Translations under genes and position numbers: made by a program
The notes under the pieces: generated by a model
Database searches by the model: none
Told to the model about the DNA's origin: nothing
What the model saw: the letters and a program-made list of their open reading frames with translations, nothing else
Origin: Gilichinskyi gelida
GTDB taxonomy: Bacteria; Acidobacteriota; Thermoanaerobaculia; Gp7-AA8
Direction: 5' to 3'
NCBI GenBank assembly: GCA_038040385.1
Contig: JBBPII010000012.1
Span: forward strand, 124,001 to 188,000
Length of the DNA: 64,000 nucleotides
Shown here: positions 8,249 through 22,223 of the stretch, in pieces
How the letters are laid out: the number at the start of each line of letters is the position of its first letter
Numbering within the stretch: the stretch's first letter is position 1

Positions 8249-8317
8249 GCCGCGTAGACGGCGAAGGATCTCAGCCGGCGCATCCTGAGATCCTTCGCTG
8301 CACTCAGGATGACGGAG
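8235..8317. repeat. GTCATCCTGAGC inverted repeat (family R1), overlapping the glmU stop
   Basis: CCTCCGTCATCCTGAGC opens the element and a complementary CTCAGGATGACGGAG closes it, with GGCGAAGGATCT and AGATCCTTCGC as inner arms. It sits between convergent glmU and the protease gene, where a bidirectional terminator would be useful. Confidence 0.8.
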
Positions 8318-8320
8318 AAC

Positions 8321-9694
8321 CTACGGCGGCGGCAAACCCGGCTGCTGCGTCTCCACCGGCTGCTCGAACGCGGAGGGGTGCACCAGCGGCTGCAGATCGA
8401 GCCGCATCCGTCCAAAGTCGATGGTGACGATGAAGTTCTTCAGAAAGTTCTCCCCGAGGATGCCCGACGACAGCCCCTTCTCCTGCGGCGGCGGCTCGTA
8501 CATCGGAATGTCGCGGAAGGTACCGGCCCATTTGTCGATGCCGATCTCCACGTTTTCCACCTTCGAGCCGCGCTTCTTCGCGCCGCCGAGGCCCTGCAGC
8601 GTGGCGTTGTGCGCCTTCGCCGCGAAGATCTGAATCGGCAGGTTGCCCATCTGTCCCGCATTCAGAAAGCTCACCTCGGAGCCGGTGTCCAGCATGAACA
8701 TGTACCAGCCGCGCCGGTTGATGAAGCCGCGCACCGCCGGACGAAAGTCGGTGATGAAGAGGTTCTGGTCGGGAGCGGGACGGCGGTCGATGGGGCGGAG
8801 ATGCGTGAACGTCACCTGCTTGCGGCGGTAGTCGATCTCCGTGCGCATCTCCTTGAGCAGGTTCGCGCCGAGAAGAAAGTTCATCCTGAACTCCGCCTGT
8901 CCGGCGATGACGAACTTCAGCTTGTCGTCGGGCATGATCGCCACCGGCACGTTCTCAATGGTCATCCTTCCGATTTGCAGGGTGTCGAGGATGCCGAATT
9001 GGACGGTGATCGGCTCGCCGAGGAGGCCGAAGAATGTACCCTGGAACGTGCCGAGCTTCCGCACCGGGATCTCGGACGCGAAGCTGGCGGAGATGATGGA
9101 GAGCACCGCGCCGGAGTCGATGATGCCCGGGACGTCGCGCTTGCCGTTGAGCTTCACGTCGACGCGCGGTACGTCGGGGCGCCCGATGTGCAGCGTGACG
9201 CGCTCCGATTGCAGGCCGGGGACGCGATAGACGTCGACGTTGGCCAGCGCGGTCAGGTAGTCGATGTGCCACTGCTTGACGACCAGGCCGTGCTCGGAGG
9301 CGATGCGGGCCCAGTCCAGCGCCGCCTCGAAGTTGTTGCTCTGGAACTCGATCTGCGACAGCGTCCAGGCGATCTCGGAGTAGGTGGTGTGGAACGGATT
9401 GAGGTCGACCGCCGCGCGCAGATGGCGCCGCGCCGAGTCGTATCGCGCGGCGATGGCCTCCCCCGCGCCGAGCGCCAGCAACTCCTGCGCGCTGCGGTTT
9501 TTCTTCGCGTCGATGCCCGGCGCCAGCTCCACCAGCCGGATGTAATCCGCCTTGCGCAGCATGGAGTTTGGATCGCTGCCGCGCTCGATATTCGTCAGCG
9601 GGACGAGCAGGGGCGAGATGGAGACATCGGAGTACAGCGCGCAGCCGCCGACGAGGGCGGCCACGAGGAGCGCTGCGAGACGTCGGCGGGTCAT
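8321..9694 (-). CDS. lipoprotein with two retropepsin-like aspartyl protease domains
   Basis: The 457-residue protein starts MTRRRLAALLVAALVGGC, a lipoprotein signal with lipobox Cys at 18. TPR-like helices (about 65-150) are followed by two retropepsin-like domains. The first has DSGAVLS at 193-199 and a second-half LLGANLL near 274; the second has DTGSEVS at 336-342 and GILGENFL near 430. The first domain's D-S-G is an accepted variant of the catalytic D-[ST]-G. A tandem pair could form one pseudo-symmetric active site, like pepsin, or two independent dimers. Substrates are unknown and the protein is probably periplasmic, anchored to a membrane. A TACAAT lies 12 bases upstream of the chosen start; longer upstream frames lack a signal peptide and are not favoured. 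Confidence 0.82.
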   Translation of the reverse strand: MTRRRLAALLVAALVGGCALYSDVSISPLLVPLTNIERGSDPNSMLRKADYIRLVELAPGIDAKKNRSAQELLALGAGEAIAARYDSARRHLRAAVDLNPFHTTYSEIAWTLSQIEFQSNNFEAALDWARIASEHGLVVKQWHIDYLTALANVDVYRVPGLQSERVTLHIGRPDVPRVDVKLNGKRDVPGIIDSGAVLSIISASFASEIPVRKLGTFQGTFFGLLGEPITVQFGILDTLQIGRMTIENVPVAIMPDDKLKFVIAGQAEFRMNFLLGANLLKEMRTEIDYRRKQVTFTHLRPIDRRPAPDQNLFITDFRPAVRGFINRRGWYMFMLDTGSEVSFLNAGQMGNLPIQIFAAKAHNATLQGLGGAKKRGSKVENVEIGIDKWAGTFRDIPMYEPPPQEKGLSSGILGENFLKNFIVTIDFGRMRLDLQPLVHPSAFEQPVETQQPGLPPP

Positions 9695-9763
9695 GGAGTG
9701 CCAGCGATTGTACGCATGGCTGCTGTGGACTCCAGGTGAGCGGTCTGTCACAGTGCCGGAAGG

Positions 9764-10057
9764 ATGCTCTTTATGGTGATCGAGCACTTCAGGAACGGCG
9801 ATCCCGCGCCCATCTACCGCCGCTTCCGGGAGCACGGGCGCCTCATGCCCGAGGGGCTGCGCTATATCTCGAGCTGGATCACCACCGATTTGACACTCTG
9901 CTACCAGGTGATGGAGTGCGACGATCGGCGCCTGCTCGAGGAGTGGATGGCCCGCTGGAGCGACCTGATGGAGTTCGAGGTGCTGCCGGTGGTGACCTCG
10001 GCGGAGGCGGCGGCGCAGGCTCAGCGCGAAGGGGACACGAGCAACACTGCTCTCTGA
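9764..10057 (+). CDS. DUF3303 family small protein
   Basis: This 97-residue protein starts MLFMVIEHFRNGDP and contains FREHGRLMPEGL and a central ECDDRRLLEEWMARWSDL, all close to the DUF3303 pattern. No function is established for the family; members look like dimeric alpha-beta barrel monooxygenase-like folds, which is an inference. GGAAGG sits just before the ATG; a second ATG at 9773 has better spacing and could be the real start. Its end overlaps convergent mazF by 37 bases. Confidence 0.8.
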   Translation: MLFMVIEHFRNGDPAPIYRRFREHGRLMPEGLRYISSWITTDLTLCYQVMECDDRRLLEEWMARWSDLMEFEVLPVVTSAEAAAQAQREGDTSNTAL

Positions 10058-10383
10058 AGGATCTCGTGGATGACCTCCGCCGGCAGCGCGGCGATGCGCT
10101 CTGCATTTCGCGCGCGCCAGTCGAGACTCTTCAATTGATCGGCGAGCACGGCACCGCGTACCCTCAAACCCGACGGGAGAATCACTTCGAACGGATAGCC
10201 CTTCACCTGACTGGTGATGGGACAGCAGACGGCCAATCCTGCCTTACCGTTGTACGAGGATGGCGACAGAACCACGGCGGGTCGACGTCCCGCCTGTTCG
10301 TGCCCGGCATGCGGATCGAAAGTCAGCCAGACGACGTCGCCCCGCTCGGGGACGTATTTCCGCTTACCAGACTTCTTCGCCAA
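10021..10383 (-). CDS. mazF: MazF-like endoribonuclease toxin
   Basis: A 120-residue toxin of the MazF/PemK (CcdB-like) fold. It has the usual PERGDVVWLTFDPHAGHEQ start, RPAVVLSPSSYN, a central PITSQVKGYPFEV and LADQLKSLDW near the C-terminus. The conserved RPAVV Arg and the ITS Thr of the catalytic site are present. These toxins cut mRNA at short sequence motifs; the specificity here cannot be predicted. It lies downstream of its antitoxin, overlapping it by 20 bases, the standard mazEF order with coupled translation. Confidence 0.93.
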   Translation of the reverse strand: MAKKSGKRKYVPERGDVVWLTFDPHAGHEQAGRRPAVVLSPSSYNGKAGLAVCCPITSQVKGYPFEVILPSGLRVRGAVLADQLKSLDWRARNAERIAALPAEVIHEILQRAVLLVSPSR

Positions 10384-10594
10384 CCGCCGCTCCCGTATCC
10401 GTTTCCCGGTGCCGATTGGCGTCTGTGATCTCGTCGACCAGCGACTCGAGAGTGAGCTGCGGTTCGACGATCATCTTCCCCTCCCGGACGCTAAGATCGA
10501 CCAGCGTGTCCTCGTGCAGGTTGGCTTCCTCCGCGAATGCGCGGGGAATCCGGACCGCCAGGCTGTTTCCCCACTTCTGAATTCGGCTCTTCAT
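10364..10594 (-). CDS. mazE: MazE-like antitoxin
   Basis: A 76-residue AbrB/MazE-type protein with the swapped-hairpin DNA-binding N-terminus MKSRIQKWGNSLAVRIP and a disordered acidic C-terminal tail that would occupy the MazF groove. First gene of the mazEF operon. Such antitoxins repress their own promoter together with the toxin. The gap to the upstream gene is only about 20 bases, with AAGTAGATACTACT, a possible operator half-palindrome, at 10602-10615. Confidence 0.9.
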   Translation of the reverse strand: MKSRIQKWGNSLAVRIPRAFAEEANLHEDTLVDLSVREGKMIVEPQLTLESLVDEITDANRHRETDTGAAVGEEVW

Positions 10595-10612
10595 GTATCT
10601 ACAAAGTAGATA

Positions 10613-14443
<3,831 letters not shown>

Positions 14444-14489
14444 GGACACACTGAAGGAGTGCCGGATTGGGTGATTCCCCTACCCCCTT

Positions 14490-14562
14490 CGTCATCCTGA
14501 GCGTAGCGAAGGATCTCTGCCGCACAGATCCTTCGCCGTCTGCGCGGCTCAGGATGACGGAG
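14490..14562. repeat. GTCATCCTGAGC inverted repeat (family R1)
   Basis: A full copy: GTCATCCTGAGC and GCGAAGGATCT on the left, AGATCCTTCGC and GGCTCAGGATGACGGAG on the right. It lies between divergent genes and ends seven bases before the ATG of the oxidase gene, so it forms that gene's immediate upstream region. Confidence 0.85.
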
Positions 14563-14568
14563 GCCGCT

Positions 14569-15459
14569 ATGATCGGCGTCGTGAAAATCAGCATCGCCGG
14601 CGCGGGCGTTTCCGGCCTCACCTGTGGCGTCGTCCTGACCGAACTAGGCCACGACGTCACCATCGTGGCGAGCGAGATCGGCATCGCTTCGAAAGCTGCA
14701 GCCGCGGTGTGGTTCCCGTACGACTGCTCGCCCGAGGAGAGCGTCGTGGCGTGGGCGCTGGTCACGTACGGAAGGCTGCTCGAGCTCGCGCACGACCGCG
14801 ATTCCGGCGTCTCACTCGTCGAGTTTCGCTGCCTCGACGTCCCGCCGCCGCCGTGGGCATTCGCGCTCCAGGCGCGCCCGGTCGGGTGCGGATTCACCGT
14901 CAACGTGCCGCTGATGGAGACGCCGAAATACCTCGATTACCTGCGCGAGCGCTTCACCGGCAAACTTCAGACGGGAATCAACTTACGGTCGCTGGCGGAG
15001 CTGGACGGCGACGTCGTCGTCAACTGCTCCGGCGTCGGCGCGCGGCTGCTGGCGAACGACGACGAAGTCGAGCCTCACCGCGGCCAGGTGGTCGTCGTCG
15101 ACCGGCTCGACCTTCCCGGCACGCTCGTCGCTGAAACCGCTCTCGCCTACGCCATCCCTCGCTCCACCGACTGCATCCTCGGCGGCACGAACGACATCAG
15201 CGACAACCTCGATCCGGATCCCGCCCAAACCGCCGCGATCATCGATCTCTGTCACCGCGAGCTCGGAACGCCGGCCGATCCGCAAATCCGCGACGTGAAA
15301 GTCGGTCTCCGCCCTTTTCGCCGCGGCGGCATCCGCGTCGAGGCCGCCCGCCTCCTGGACGGCCGGCCGGTGGTGCACAACTACGGGCACGGCGGCTCGG
15401 GATTCACGGTGTCGTGGGGGTGCGCGGAGAGCGTGGCGCGGCTGGTGGAGGGGTTCTAA
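14569..15459 (+). CDS. D-amino-acid oxidase family FAD oxidoreductase
   Basis: A 296-residue FAD-dependent oxidoreductase. The dinucleotide-binding Gly motif SIAGAGVSGLTCG is at about residues 7-19. HRGQVVVVD in the middle and the C-terminal YGHGGSGFTVSWGCA are close to D-amino-acid/D-aspartate oxidases. The enzyme would oxidise a D-amino acid to the keto acid with release of ammonia and hydrogen peroxide. Substrate cannot be deduced. Start ATG 14569 was chosen because the open frame before it runs through the R1 repeat; GTG 14581 is also possible. The stop overlaps the convergent antitoxin gene by 4 bases. Confidence 0.85.
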   Translation: MIGVVKISIAGAGVSGLTCGVVLTELGHDVTIVASEIGIASKAAAAVWFPYDCSPEESVVAWALVTYGRLLELAHDRDSGVSLVEFRCLDVPPPPWAFALQARPVGCGFTVNVPLMETPKYLDYLRERFTGKLQTGINLRSLAELDGDVVVNCSGVGARLLANDDEVEPHRGQVVVVDRLDLPGTLVAETALAYAIPRSTDCILGGTNDISDNLDPDPAQTAAIIDLCHRELGTPADPQIRDVKVGLRPFRRGGIRVEAARLLDGRPVVHNYGHGGSGFTVSWGCAESVARLVEGF

Positions 15460-15764
15460 CTCGCGCGCCGCGCGGCGCCTGCGAGAGCCTTGGCAACCAC
15501 GCGTGGCGCTTTCGAAGCGACAACGAGCAGAGCTCGCGCGGGCCCGACCGGCTCGCGCCGCCCCTGCTCCCAGTTCTGCAATGTCGCGACGCTGACACCG
15601 ATCATGCTCGCAAACTGCGATTGGGACTTTCCGAGCCGTTCTCGGATTTTCCGAACGTCTTCGGGTTGAAATACGAAGGTGCGAGATGCCTTCGCCTCGC
15701 CGCGATGGATCCTGCCGGCTTGCTTGATGCTGTCGACCAAGTCGTCGAAGAGCTGTTTCTTCAT
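15456..15764 (-). CDS. NadS-like XRE-family antitoxin
   Basis: A 102-residue helix-turn-helix protein. The HTH is GKSQSQFASMIGVSVATLQN followed by WEQGRREPVGPAR, as in NadS/HigA-type antitoxins. The N-terminal segment FDDLVDSIKQAG is typical of NadS partners of RelE toxins. It lies immediately downstream of the toxin gene with a 4-base overlap, so this is a toxin-first module. It presumably neutralises the toxin and represses the operon. Confidence 0.88.
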   Translation of the reverse strand: MKKQLFDDLVDSIKQAGRIHRGEAKASRTFVFQPEDVRKIRERLGKSQSQFASMIGVSVATLQNWEQGRREPVGPARALLVVASKAPRVVAKALAGAARRAS

Positions 15765-16087
15765 GTGAATTCCTCCGCCACCAACCTCACCAGCAACCGC
15801 TTCTGCGCTGCGGACAAGTCATCCTGCTGTCCTTTGGAGTACGCCAGCAGCAAATAGATCAGCGACCCTGCGACGTACCAGTAGTAAATGACTCGAATGC
15901 CGCCGCGTTTCCCCTTGCCTCGCCGCTCCTCGGCCCAACGGAACTTCCTGAGGCCGCCCGTTCCTGGAATCAAGTCGCCGGCGTCCGGCTGAACAATCAG
16001 TACGCCTTGCAATTTGGCGTATTCGTCGTCCGTCAGGAGCGATGTGATTTCGCGTGTGAAAATATCCGTTTCGCGGAATTCGAGCAC
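15761..16087 (-). CDS. RelE/HigB-like mRNA interferase toxin
   Basis: A 108-residue RelE-superfamily protein of the PF06296 type. It has FTREITSLLTDDEYAKLQ at the N-terminus, GTGGLRKFRWAEERRGKGKRG in the core, and RVIYYWYVAGSLIYLLLAYSK, the hydrophobic strand pair typical of the group. RelE-type toxins cut mRNA in the ribosomal A site. First gene of the pair with the NadS-like antitoxin. The upstream 67 bases to the kinase gene hold no clear promoter. Confidence 0.9.
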   Translation of the reverse strand: MLEFRETDIFTREITSLLTDDEYAKLQGVLIVQPDAGDLIPGTGGLRKFRWAEERRGKGKRGGIRVIYYWYVAGSLIYLLLAYSKGQQDDLSAAQKRLLVRLVAEEFT

Positions 16088-16154
16088 GCCGGCTGATTAT
16101 ACGCCACTGGCGGATAGCAGAACGATCGTGTTGTGTGCACCATTCCGCGCGCGC

Positions 16155-18581
<2,427 letters not shown>

Positions 18582-18626
18582 GGATGGAGGGAGCATAGCT
18601 GAATGCACGATTAGAATGCGCGCTCC

Positions 18627-19430
18627 ATGAGTGGAGAGGTCGAAGCCGCCGTCGACGCGGCGCGCGCCGGCGCGGAGGTGCTCCTCCGCCACTGGGAGCA
18701 GCTCGGTAAGGACGACGCGGACGTCAAGGCGCGCAACGATTGGGTGTCCCTGGCGGATCGTGACAGCGAGCGGGCGATCGTTTCACTCCTTCGTGACCGA
18801 TTCCCCGACGACTCCGTCCTCGGCGAGGAGGGGGCGGACATCCGGGCCGGCAGCGGGCGGACCTGGATCGTCGATCCGCTCGACGGCACCTCCAACTATC
18901 TGCAGCACTTCCCGATCTGGTCGGTCTCCATCGGCTTGAAGGCGGGCGACGAAATCGTGGCCGGTGTGATTTACGAGCCGCTTCGCGACCTCGTCTTCAC
19001 CGCCGAGCGCGGAGCCGGTGCATTCCGCAACGGCCGGCGGATGCGCGTTTCGGATCAGGCCACCGTGCAGGGCTCGTTCCTGGCCACCGGCTTTCCATTT
19101 CGTGCACAACAATTCGTATCGGTTTATTGCGCTATATTTCAGGATGTCATTAGTGTATCTAAAGGAGTGCGGAGGGCCGGCTCCGCGGCGCTGGACCTCG
19201 CGTACACCGCCGACGGCATCTTCGACGGCTTCTTCGAGCTGCACCTCTCGCCGTGGGACGTCGCCGCCGGCTCGCTGCTGGTCACCGAAGCAGGCGGCGT
19301 GGTCAGCGACTTTTCGGGCGGCGATCGCTGGCTGGAGCGCGGCAACATCGTCGGCGCGCCGCCGGACATCCACGCCGACCTCCTCCGCATGATTGGCCGG
19401 CACGTCACCGAGGAGACGCTGGACCGGTGA
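18627..19430 (+). CDS. suhB: inositol monophosphatase family protein
   Basis: A 267-residue Mg-dependent phosphatase of the IMPase/SuhB family. All metal-site motifs are present: LGEEGADI (Glu pair near 70), WIVDPLDGTSNY (about 88-99) and the C-terminal SPWDVAAGSLLVTEAGG. It would dephosphorylate inositol-1-phosphate or a related sugar phosphate; SuhB of E. coli also acts in rRNA transcription, which cannot be judged here. TAGAAT lies 9 bases before the ATG, a possible -10 for an almost leaderless message. An AT-rich patch interrupts the codon usage at 19092-19166. The stop overlaps the next gene (GTGA). Confidence 0.9.
   Translation: MSGEVEAAVDAARAGAEVLLRHWEQLGKDDADVKARNDWVSLADRDSERAIVSLLRDRFPDDSVLGEEGADIRAGSGRTWIVDPLDGTSNYLQHFPIWSVSIGLKAGDEIVAGVIYEPLRDLVFTAERGAGAFRNGRRMRVSDQATVQGSFLATGFPFRAQQFVSVYCAIFQDVISVSKGVRRAGSAALDLAYTADGIFDGFFELHLSPWDVAAGSLLVTEAGGVVSDFSGGDRWLERGNIVGAPPDIHADLLRMIGRHVTEETLDR
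19092..19166 (+). other. AT-rich intragenic patch in suhB
   Basis: Bases 19101-19160 are about 38% GC inside an otherwise very GC-rich gene, because the codons switch to A/T-ending synonyms. The protein stays in frame and family-like across the patch (GFPFR before, RRAGSAALD after). Confidence 0.7.
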
Positions 19431-20071
19431 AGCTCCCGCGCGACTTCTACTTTCAGGACACCGTCACCGTCGCCCGCGCTCTGCTGGGATGCGTTCTCTG
19501 GCGCCGCATCGGCCGCACCCTTCTCGCCGCACGCCTGGTGGAGACCGAGGCCTACCTCGGCGCGAACGACATGGCCAGCCACGCCCGGCGCGGGCTGCGC
19601 TCGCCGCGCAACGAGTCGATGTACCTCGAGGGCGGCCACGCCTACGTCTACTTCACCTACGGCATGCACTGGTGCCTGAACGTGGTGGCGCAGGAAGCGG
19701 ACATCGCGGAGGCCGTGCTGCTGCGCGGCGCGGAGCCGTTGCGCGGGATCGAGTCGATGCGCAAGCGCCGTCCGAAGGCCAAGCGCGATCGCGACCTCAC
19801 CAACGGCCCCGGCAAGATCACCGCGGCGATGCAGATCGACGGGATGCTCGACGGCGCGCGCCTCGACGGCAACCTGCTTTGGATCGCGGAGCGCGACATC
19901 GACGTTCGCGACGAGGACATCGGCGTCAGCAAGCGGGTCGGCGTCGAGAACGCCGGCCAGTCGGCGCACTGGCCGCTGCGCTTCTTCCTGCGCGGCAATC
20001 AGTTCGTGAGCGGTAGCCGCCTTCTCAACGCCGATGCGCGCCTCAGCCAGGGGCGCTCGCGCCGCCGCTGA
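19427..20071 (+). CDS. mpg: 3-methyladenine DNA glycosylase (AAG/MPG family)
   Basis: A 214-residue base-excision-repair glycosylase. The start is the GTG at 19427, overlapping the suhB stop; the protein begins VKLPRDFYFQDTVTVARALLG. Family signatures are ARLVETEAYLG, with the catalytic Glu, SHARRG, the YVYFTYGMHWCLNVV strand and NGPGKITAAM. It removes alkylated purines such as 3-methyladenine and hypoxanthine. The last 73 bases overlap, tail to tail, with the TPR gene on the other strand. Its Arg-rich extreme C-terminus lies beyond the usual family end (near FVSGSRLLN). Confidence 0.92.
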   Translation: MKLPRDFYFQDTVTVARALLGCVLWRRIGRTLLAARLVETEAYLGANDMASHARRGLRSPRNESMYLEGGHAYVYFTYGMHWCLNVVAQEADIAEAVLLRGAEPLRGIESMRKRRPKAKRDRDLTNGPGKITAAMQIDGMLDGARLDGNLLWIAERDIDVRDEDIGVSKRVGVENAGQSAHWPLRFFLRGNQFVSGSRLLNADARLSQGRSRRR

Positions 20072-20724
20072 TACGCGGGCATGGTCCGCTTGCGGAGGGC
20101 GATGTGCTCGACGAGCTCCTTCGCTTCCTCTTTTCTCCCGCGCGCGGCGAAGAACTCGGCGGCGTGGCAAACGGCCTCCGTCGTTCCCTCGACCAGGCTC
20201 TCGAAGACAGGCGTCGCATCGTCCGCCCGTCCGGTGCTCGCCAGCGCCCGGGCGTAGTAGAGGCGGGCGCGCGAGTAGTCGTACTTTGGACTCTCCTTCA
20301 CCACCCGCTCGAAGTCGGGCAGCGCCGCCGCCGCGTCGCCGAGCTCGAACGCGGAGATGCCGCGGCGATAGAACGGGTCGATCGTGTCGGTGCGCACGTT
20401 GATGGCCAGATCGAAACACTCCCGCGCCCTCTTGTAGCGCTTCTCCTCGAGCAGGAGATCGCCGAGCTCCTCGTAGTTTCCCGGCGACGGATTGACGAGG
20501 ACTAACGACTCTAGGTCGCGGATCCGCTTGCGGCGCGAGAAGCCCTTCATGGAGTGGCTCAGCAGGCCGAGGTCGGGGATCATCTCAATGAGGATGTACG
20601 CCGTGGCGCCGATCGGCCCGCCGAGGAAGATGATCCAGATCCAGAAAGTCTCCGGCCGCCGCCGTATGAAGTGAACGATGGCGATCAGTTGGAGGAGGAA
20701 GCCCCAGCCGAAGAATCCGCGCAT
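19999..20724 (-). CDS. membrane-anchored TPR protein
   Basis: A 241-residue protein. Two hydrophobic segments near the N-terminus (FFGWGFLLQLIAIVHFI and TFWIWIIFLGGPIGATAYIL) are separated by a short basic loop. TPR repeats (about 80-200) follow, including NYEELGDLLLEEKRYKRARE and RRGISAFELGDAAAALPDFE. The basic C-terminus overlaps mpg on the opposite strand by 73 bases. It resembles PLDc_N-type membrane anchors fused to TPRs; no enzymatic motif is seen. The start is the ATG at 20724; the frame upstream is repeat sequence. Confidence 0.75.
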   Translation of the reverse strand: MRGFFGWGFLLQLIAIVHFIRRRPETFWIWIIFLGGPIGATAYILIEMIPDLGLLSHSMKGFSRRKRIRDLESLVLVNPSPGNYEELGDLLLEEKRYKRARECFDLAINVRTDTIDPFYRRGISAFELGDAAAALPDFERVVKESPKYDYSRARLYYARALASTGRADDATPVFESLVEGTTEAVCHAAEFFAARGRKEEAKELVEHIALRKRTMPAYQRRRERPWLRRASALRRRLPLTN

Positions 20725-20741
20725 GTGGATTGGGGAATTAT

Positions 20742-20814
20742 AGGGTTGCGGGGTTGCGCGGTTTCGAGGCCCCTCCCACCGCGCAACCGCGCAACCTCGC
20801 AACCCCGCAACCCC
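20742..20814. repeat. GCAACC inverted repeat element (family R2)
   Basis: AGGGTTGCGGGGTTGCGCGG on the left pairs with CCGCGCAACCTCGCAACCCC on the right around a GGCCCCTCCCACC centre. It lies between the divergent TPR and transporter genes. Confidence 0.8.
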
Positions 20815-20820
20815 TACAAT
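20815..20820 (+). promoter_or_regulatory. TACAAT, candidate -10 element for the transporter gene
   Basis: TACAAT ends six bases before the ATG at 20827, the distance expected if transcription starts at the start codon. No good -35 is visible; the upstream DNA is the R2 repeat. Confidence 0.45.
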
Positions 20821-20826
20821 CCCCGC

Positions 20827-22158
20827 ATGCTCGCCAAACTCGGAATGCGCTTGGCCGACTTCTGCGAGCGCTTCTTTCCCGACGCCTTCGTCTTCGCCCT
20901 CGGCGCGATCGTGCTGGTGTTCGTCGGCGGGCTGGCGTCGGGCGTGCCGGCGGTGAAGCTGGCGACGGAGTTTGGCAACGGATTCTGGTCGCTGGTGAAC
21001 TTCACCATGCAGATGGCGCTGGTCATCGTCGGCGGCTTCGTCGTGGCCTCGTCGCCGCCAGTGGCGCGGCTGACGCGGCGGCTCGCCTCGGTGCCGAAGA
21101 CCGCGCGCGGCGCGGTGGCGTTCGTCGCCGCCTTCGCCATGCTCTCGTCGCTGATCTCCTGGGGCCTGTCGCTGATCTTCACCGGCCTGCTGGTGCGGGA
21201 GATCTCCAAGCGCGTGAAGGCCGACTACCGCGCCCTCGGCGCCGCCGCCTACCTCGGCCTCGGCAGCGTCTGGGCGCTCGGGTTGTCGTCGTCGGCCGCG
21301 CTGCTGCAGGCCACGAAATCGTCGATCCCGCCGGCGCTGCTGCCGGTCACCGGCGTGATCCCGCTGACGCAGACCATCTTCCTCTGGCAGAACGTCGTGA
21401 TGGCGGCGGTGCTGGTGACCATCTCCATCGCCATCGCCTACTTCTCCGCGCCGACGGAGGAGAACGCGCGGGCGATGCAGTTCCAGGAGCCGGCGGAGAG
21501 CGAGGAGGAAGCGTCGAAAGACTCGCCGGTCCTGAGCGTGATCGTGGCGCTCCTGATGCTATGGTATTTAGTACTACAGTTCCGTGAGAAGGGCGGTCTC
21601 GCCGCGGTCGACCTCAACAACTTCAACTTCTTCTTCCTCGCCGCGGGTCTTCTGCTGCACTGGCGTCCGCGGTCGTTCCTGCGCGCTGTGTCGAAGTCCG
21701 TTCCCGCCACGGCGGGAGTGCTCATCCAATTCCCCTTCTATGGCGGCATCTTCGGGATGATCTCCAAGACAGCGATCGCGGAGCGCCTCGCCGCCGTGTT
21801 CATCCACATCACGACCAAGGAGACCTTCCCCATCGTGGTGGCGATCTACTCCGCGGTCCTCGGCATGTTCGTGCCGTCCGGCGGGGGGAAGTGGGTGGTG
21901 GAGGCGCCGTACGTGATGGCCGCGGCGAACGCGCTGCACGTGCACCTCGGATGGACGGTGCAGATCTACAACGCGGCCGAGGCGCTGCCGAACCTGATCA
22001 ATCCGTTCTGGATGCTGCCGCTGATGGGGATCCTCAACGTCCGCGCACGCGACCTGGCAGGCTACTCGATCCTGCAACTGATCTTTCACCTGCCGGTCGT
22101 GCTGCTGCTTTGCTGGCTGTTCGCGGGGACGCTGCCGTACCTCCCTCCGTCACCCTGA
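20827..22158 (+). CDS. atoE: short-chain fatty acid transporter (AtoE family)
   Basis: A 443-residue integral membrane protein with about 11-12 helices and AtoE-family segments such as LISWGLSLIFTGLLVREI, QFPFYGGIFGMI, VPSGGGKWVVEAPYV and NLINPFWMLPLMGIL. AtoE-type carriers take up acetoacetate and short-chain fatty acids at the inner membrane. No ato catabolic genes are nearby. The stop codon and last residues (PPSP) come from the R1 repeat that follows, as in glmU. A short AT-rich run at about 21555-21585 is present. A leaderless start is possible because TACAAT lies six bases upstream. Confidence 0.9.
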   Translation: MLAKLGMRLADFCERFFPDAFVFALGAIVLVFVGGLASGVPAVKLATEFGNGFWSLVNFTMQMALVIVGGFVVASSPPVARLTRRLASVPKTARGAVAFVAAFAMLSSLISWGLSLIFTGLLVREISKRVKADYRALGAAAYLGLGSVWALGLSSSAALLQATKSSIPPALLPVTGVIPLTQTIFLWQNVVMAAVLVTISIAIAYFSAPTEENARAMQFQEPAESEEEASKDSPVLSVIVALLMLWYLVLQFREKGGLAAVDLNNFNFFFLAAGLLLHWRPRSFLRAVSKSVPATAGVLIQFPFYGGIFGMISKTAIAERLAAVFIHITTKETFPIVVAIYSAVLGMFVPSGGGKWVVEAPYVMAAANALHVHLGWTVQIYNAAEALPNLINPFWMLPLMGILNVRARDLAGYSILQLIFHLPVVLLLCWLFAGTLPYLPPSP

Positions 22159-22221
22159 GCGCAGCGAAGGGTCTCCGCGGTGGAGATCCTTCGCCGTCTG
22201 CGCGGCTCAGGATGACGGAGG
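22144..22221. repeat. GTCATCCTGAGC inverted repeat (family R1), overlapping the atoE stop
   Basis: CCTCCGTCACCCTGAGC at the left end and GGCTCAGGATGACGGAGG at the right end, with GCGAAGGGTCTCC and GGAGATCCTTCGC as inner arms. It separates convergent atoE and the HEAT-repeat gene. Confidence 0.85.
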
Positions 22222-22223
22222 CG

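Noticed and set aside
19092..19166. AT-rich patch as an internal promoter or intron
   Set aside because: The reading frame and family sequence continue without a gap, and although TATATT and AAGGAG occur, no gene starts in the right place after them.
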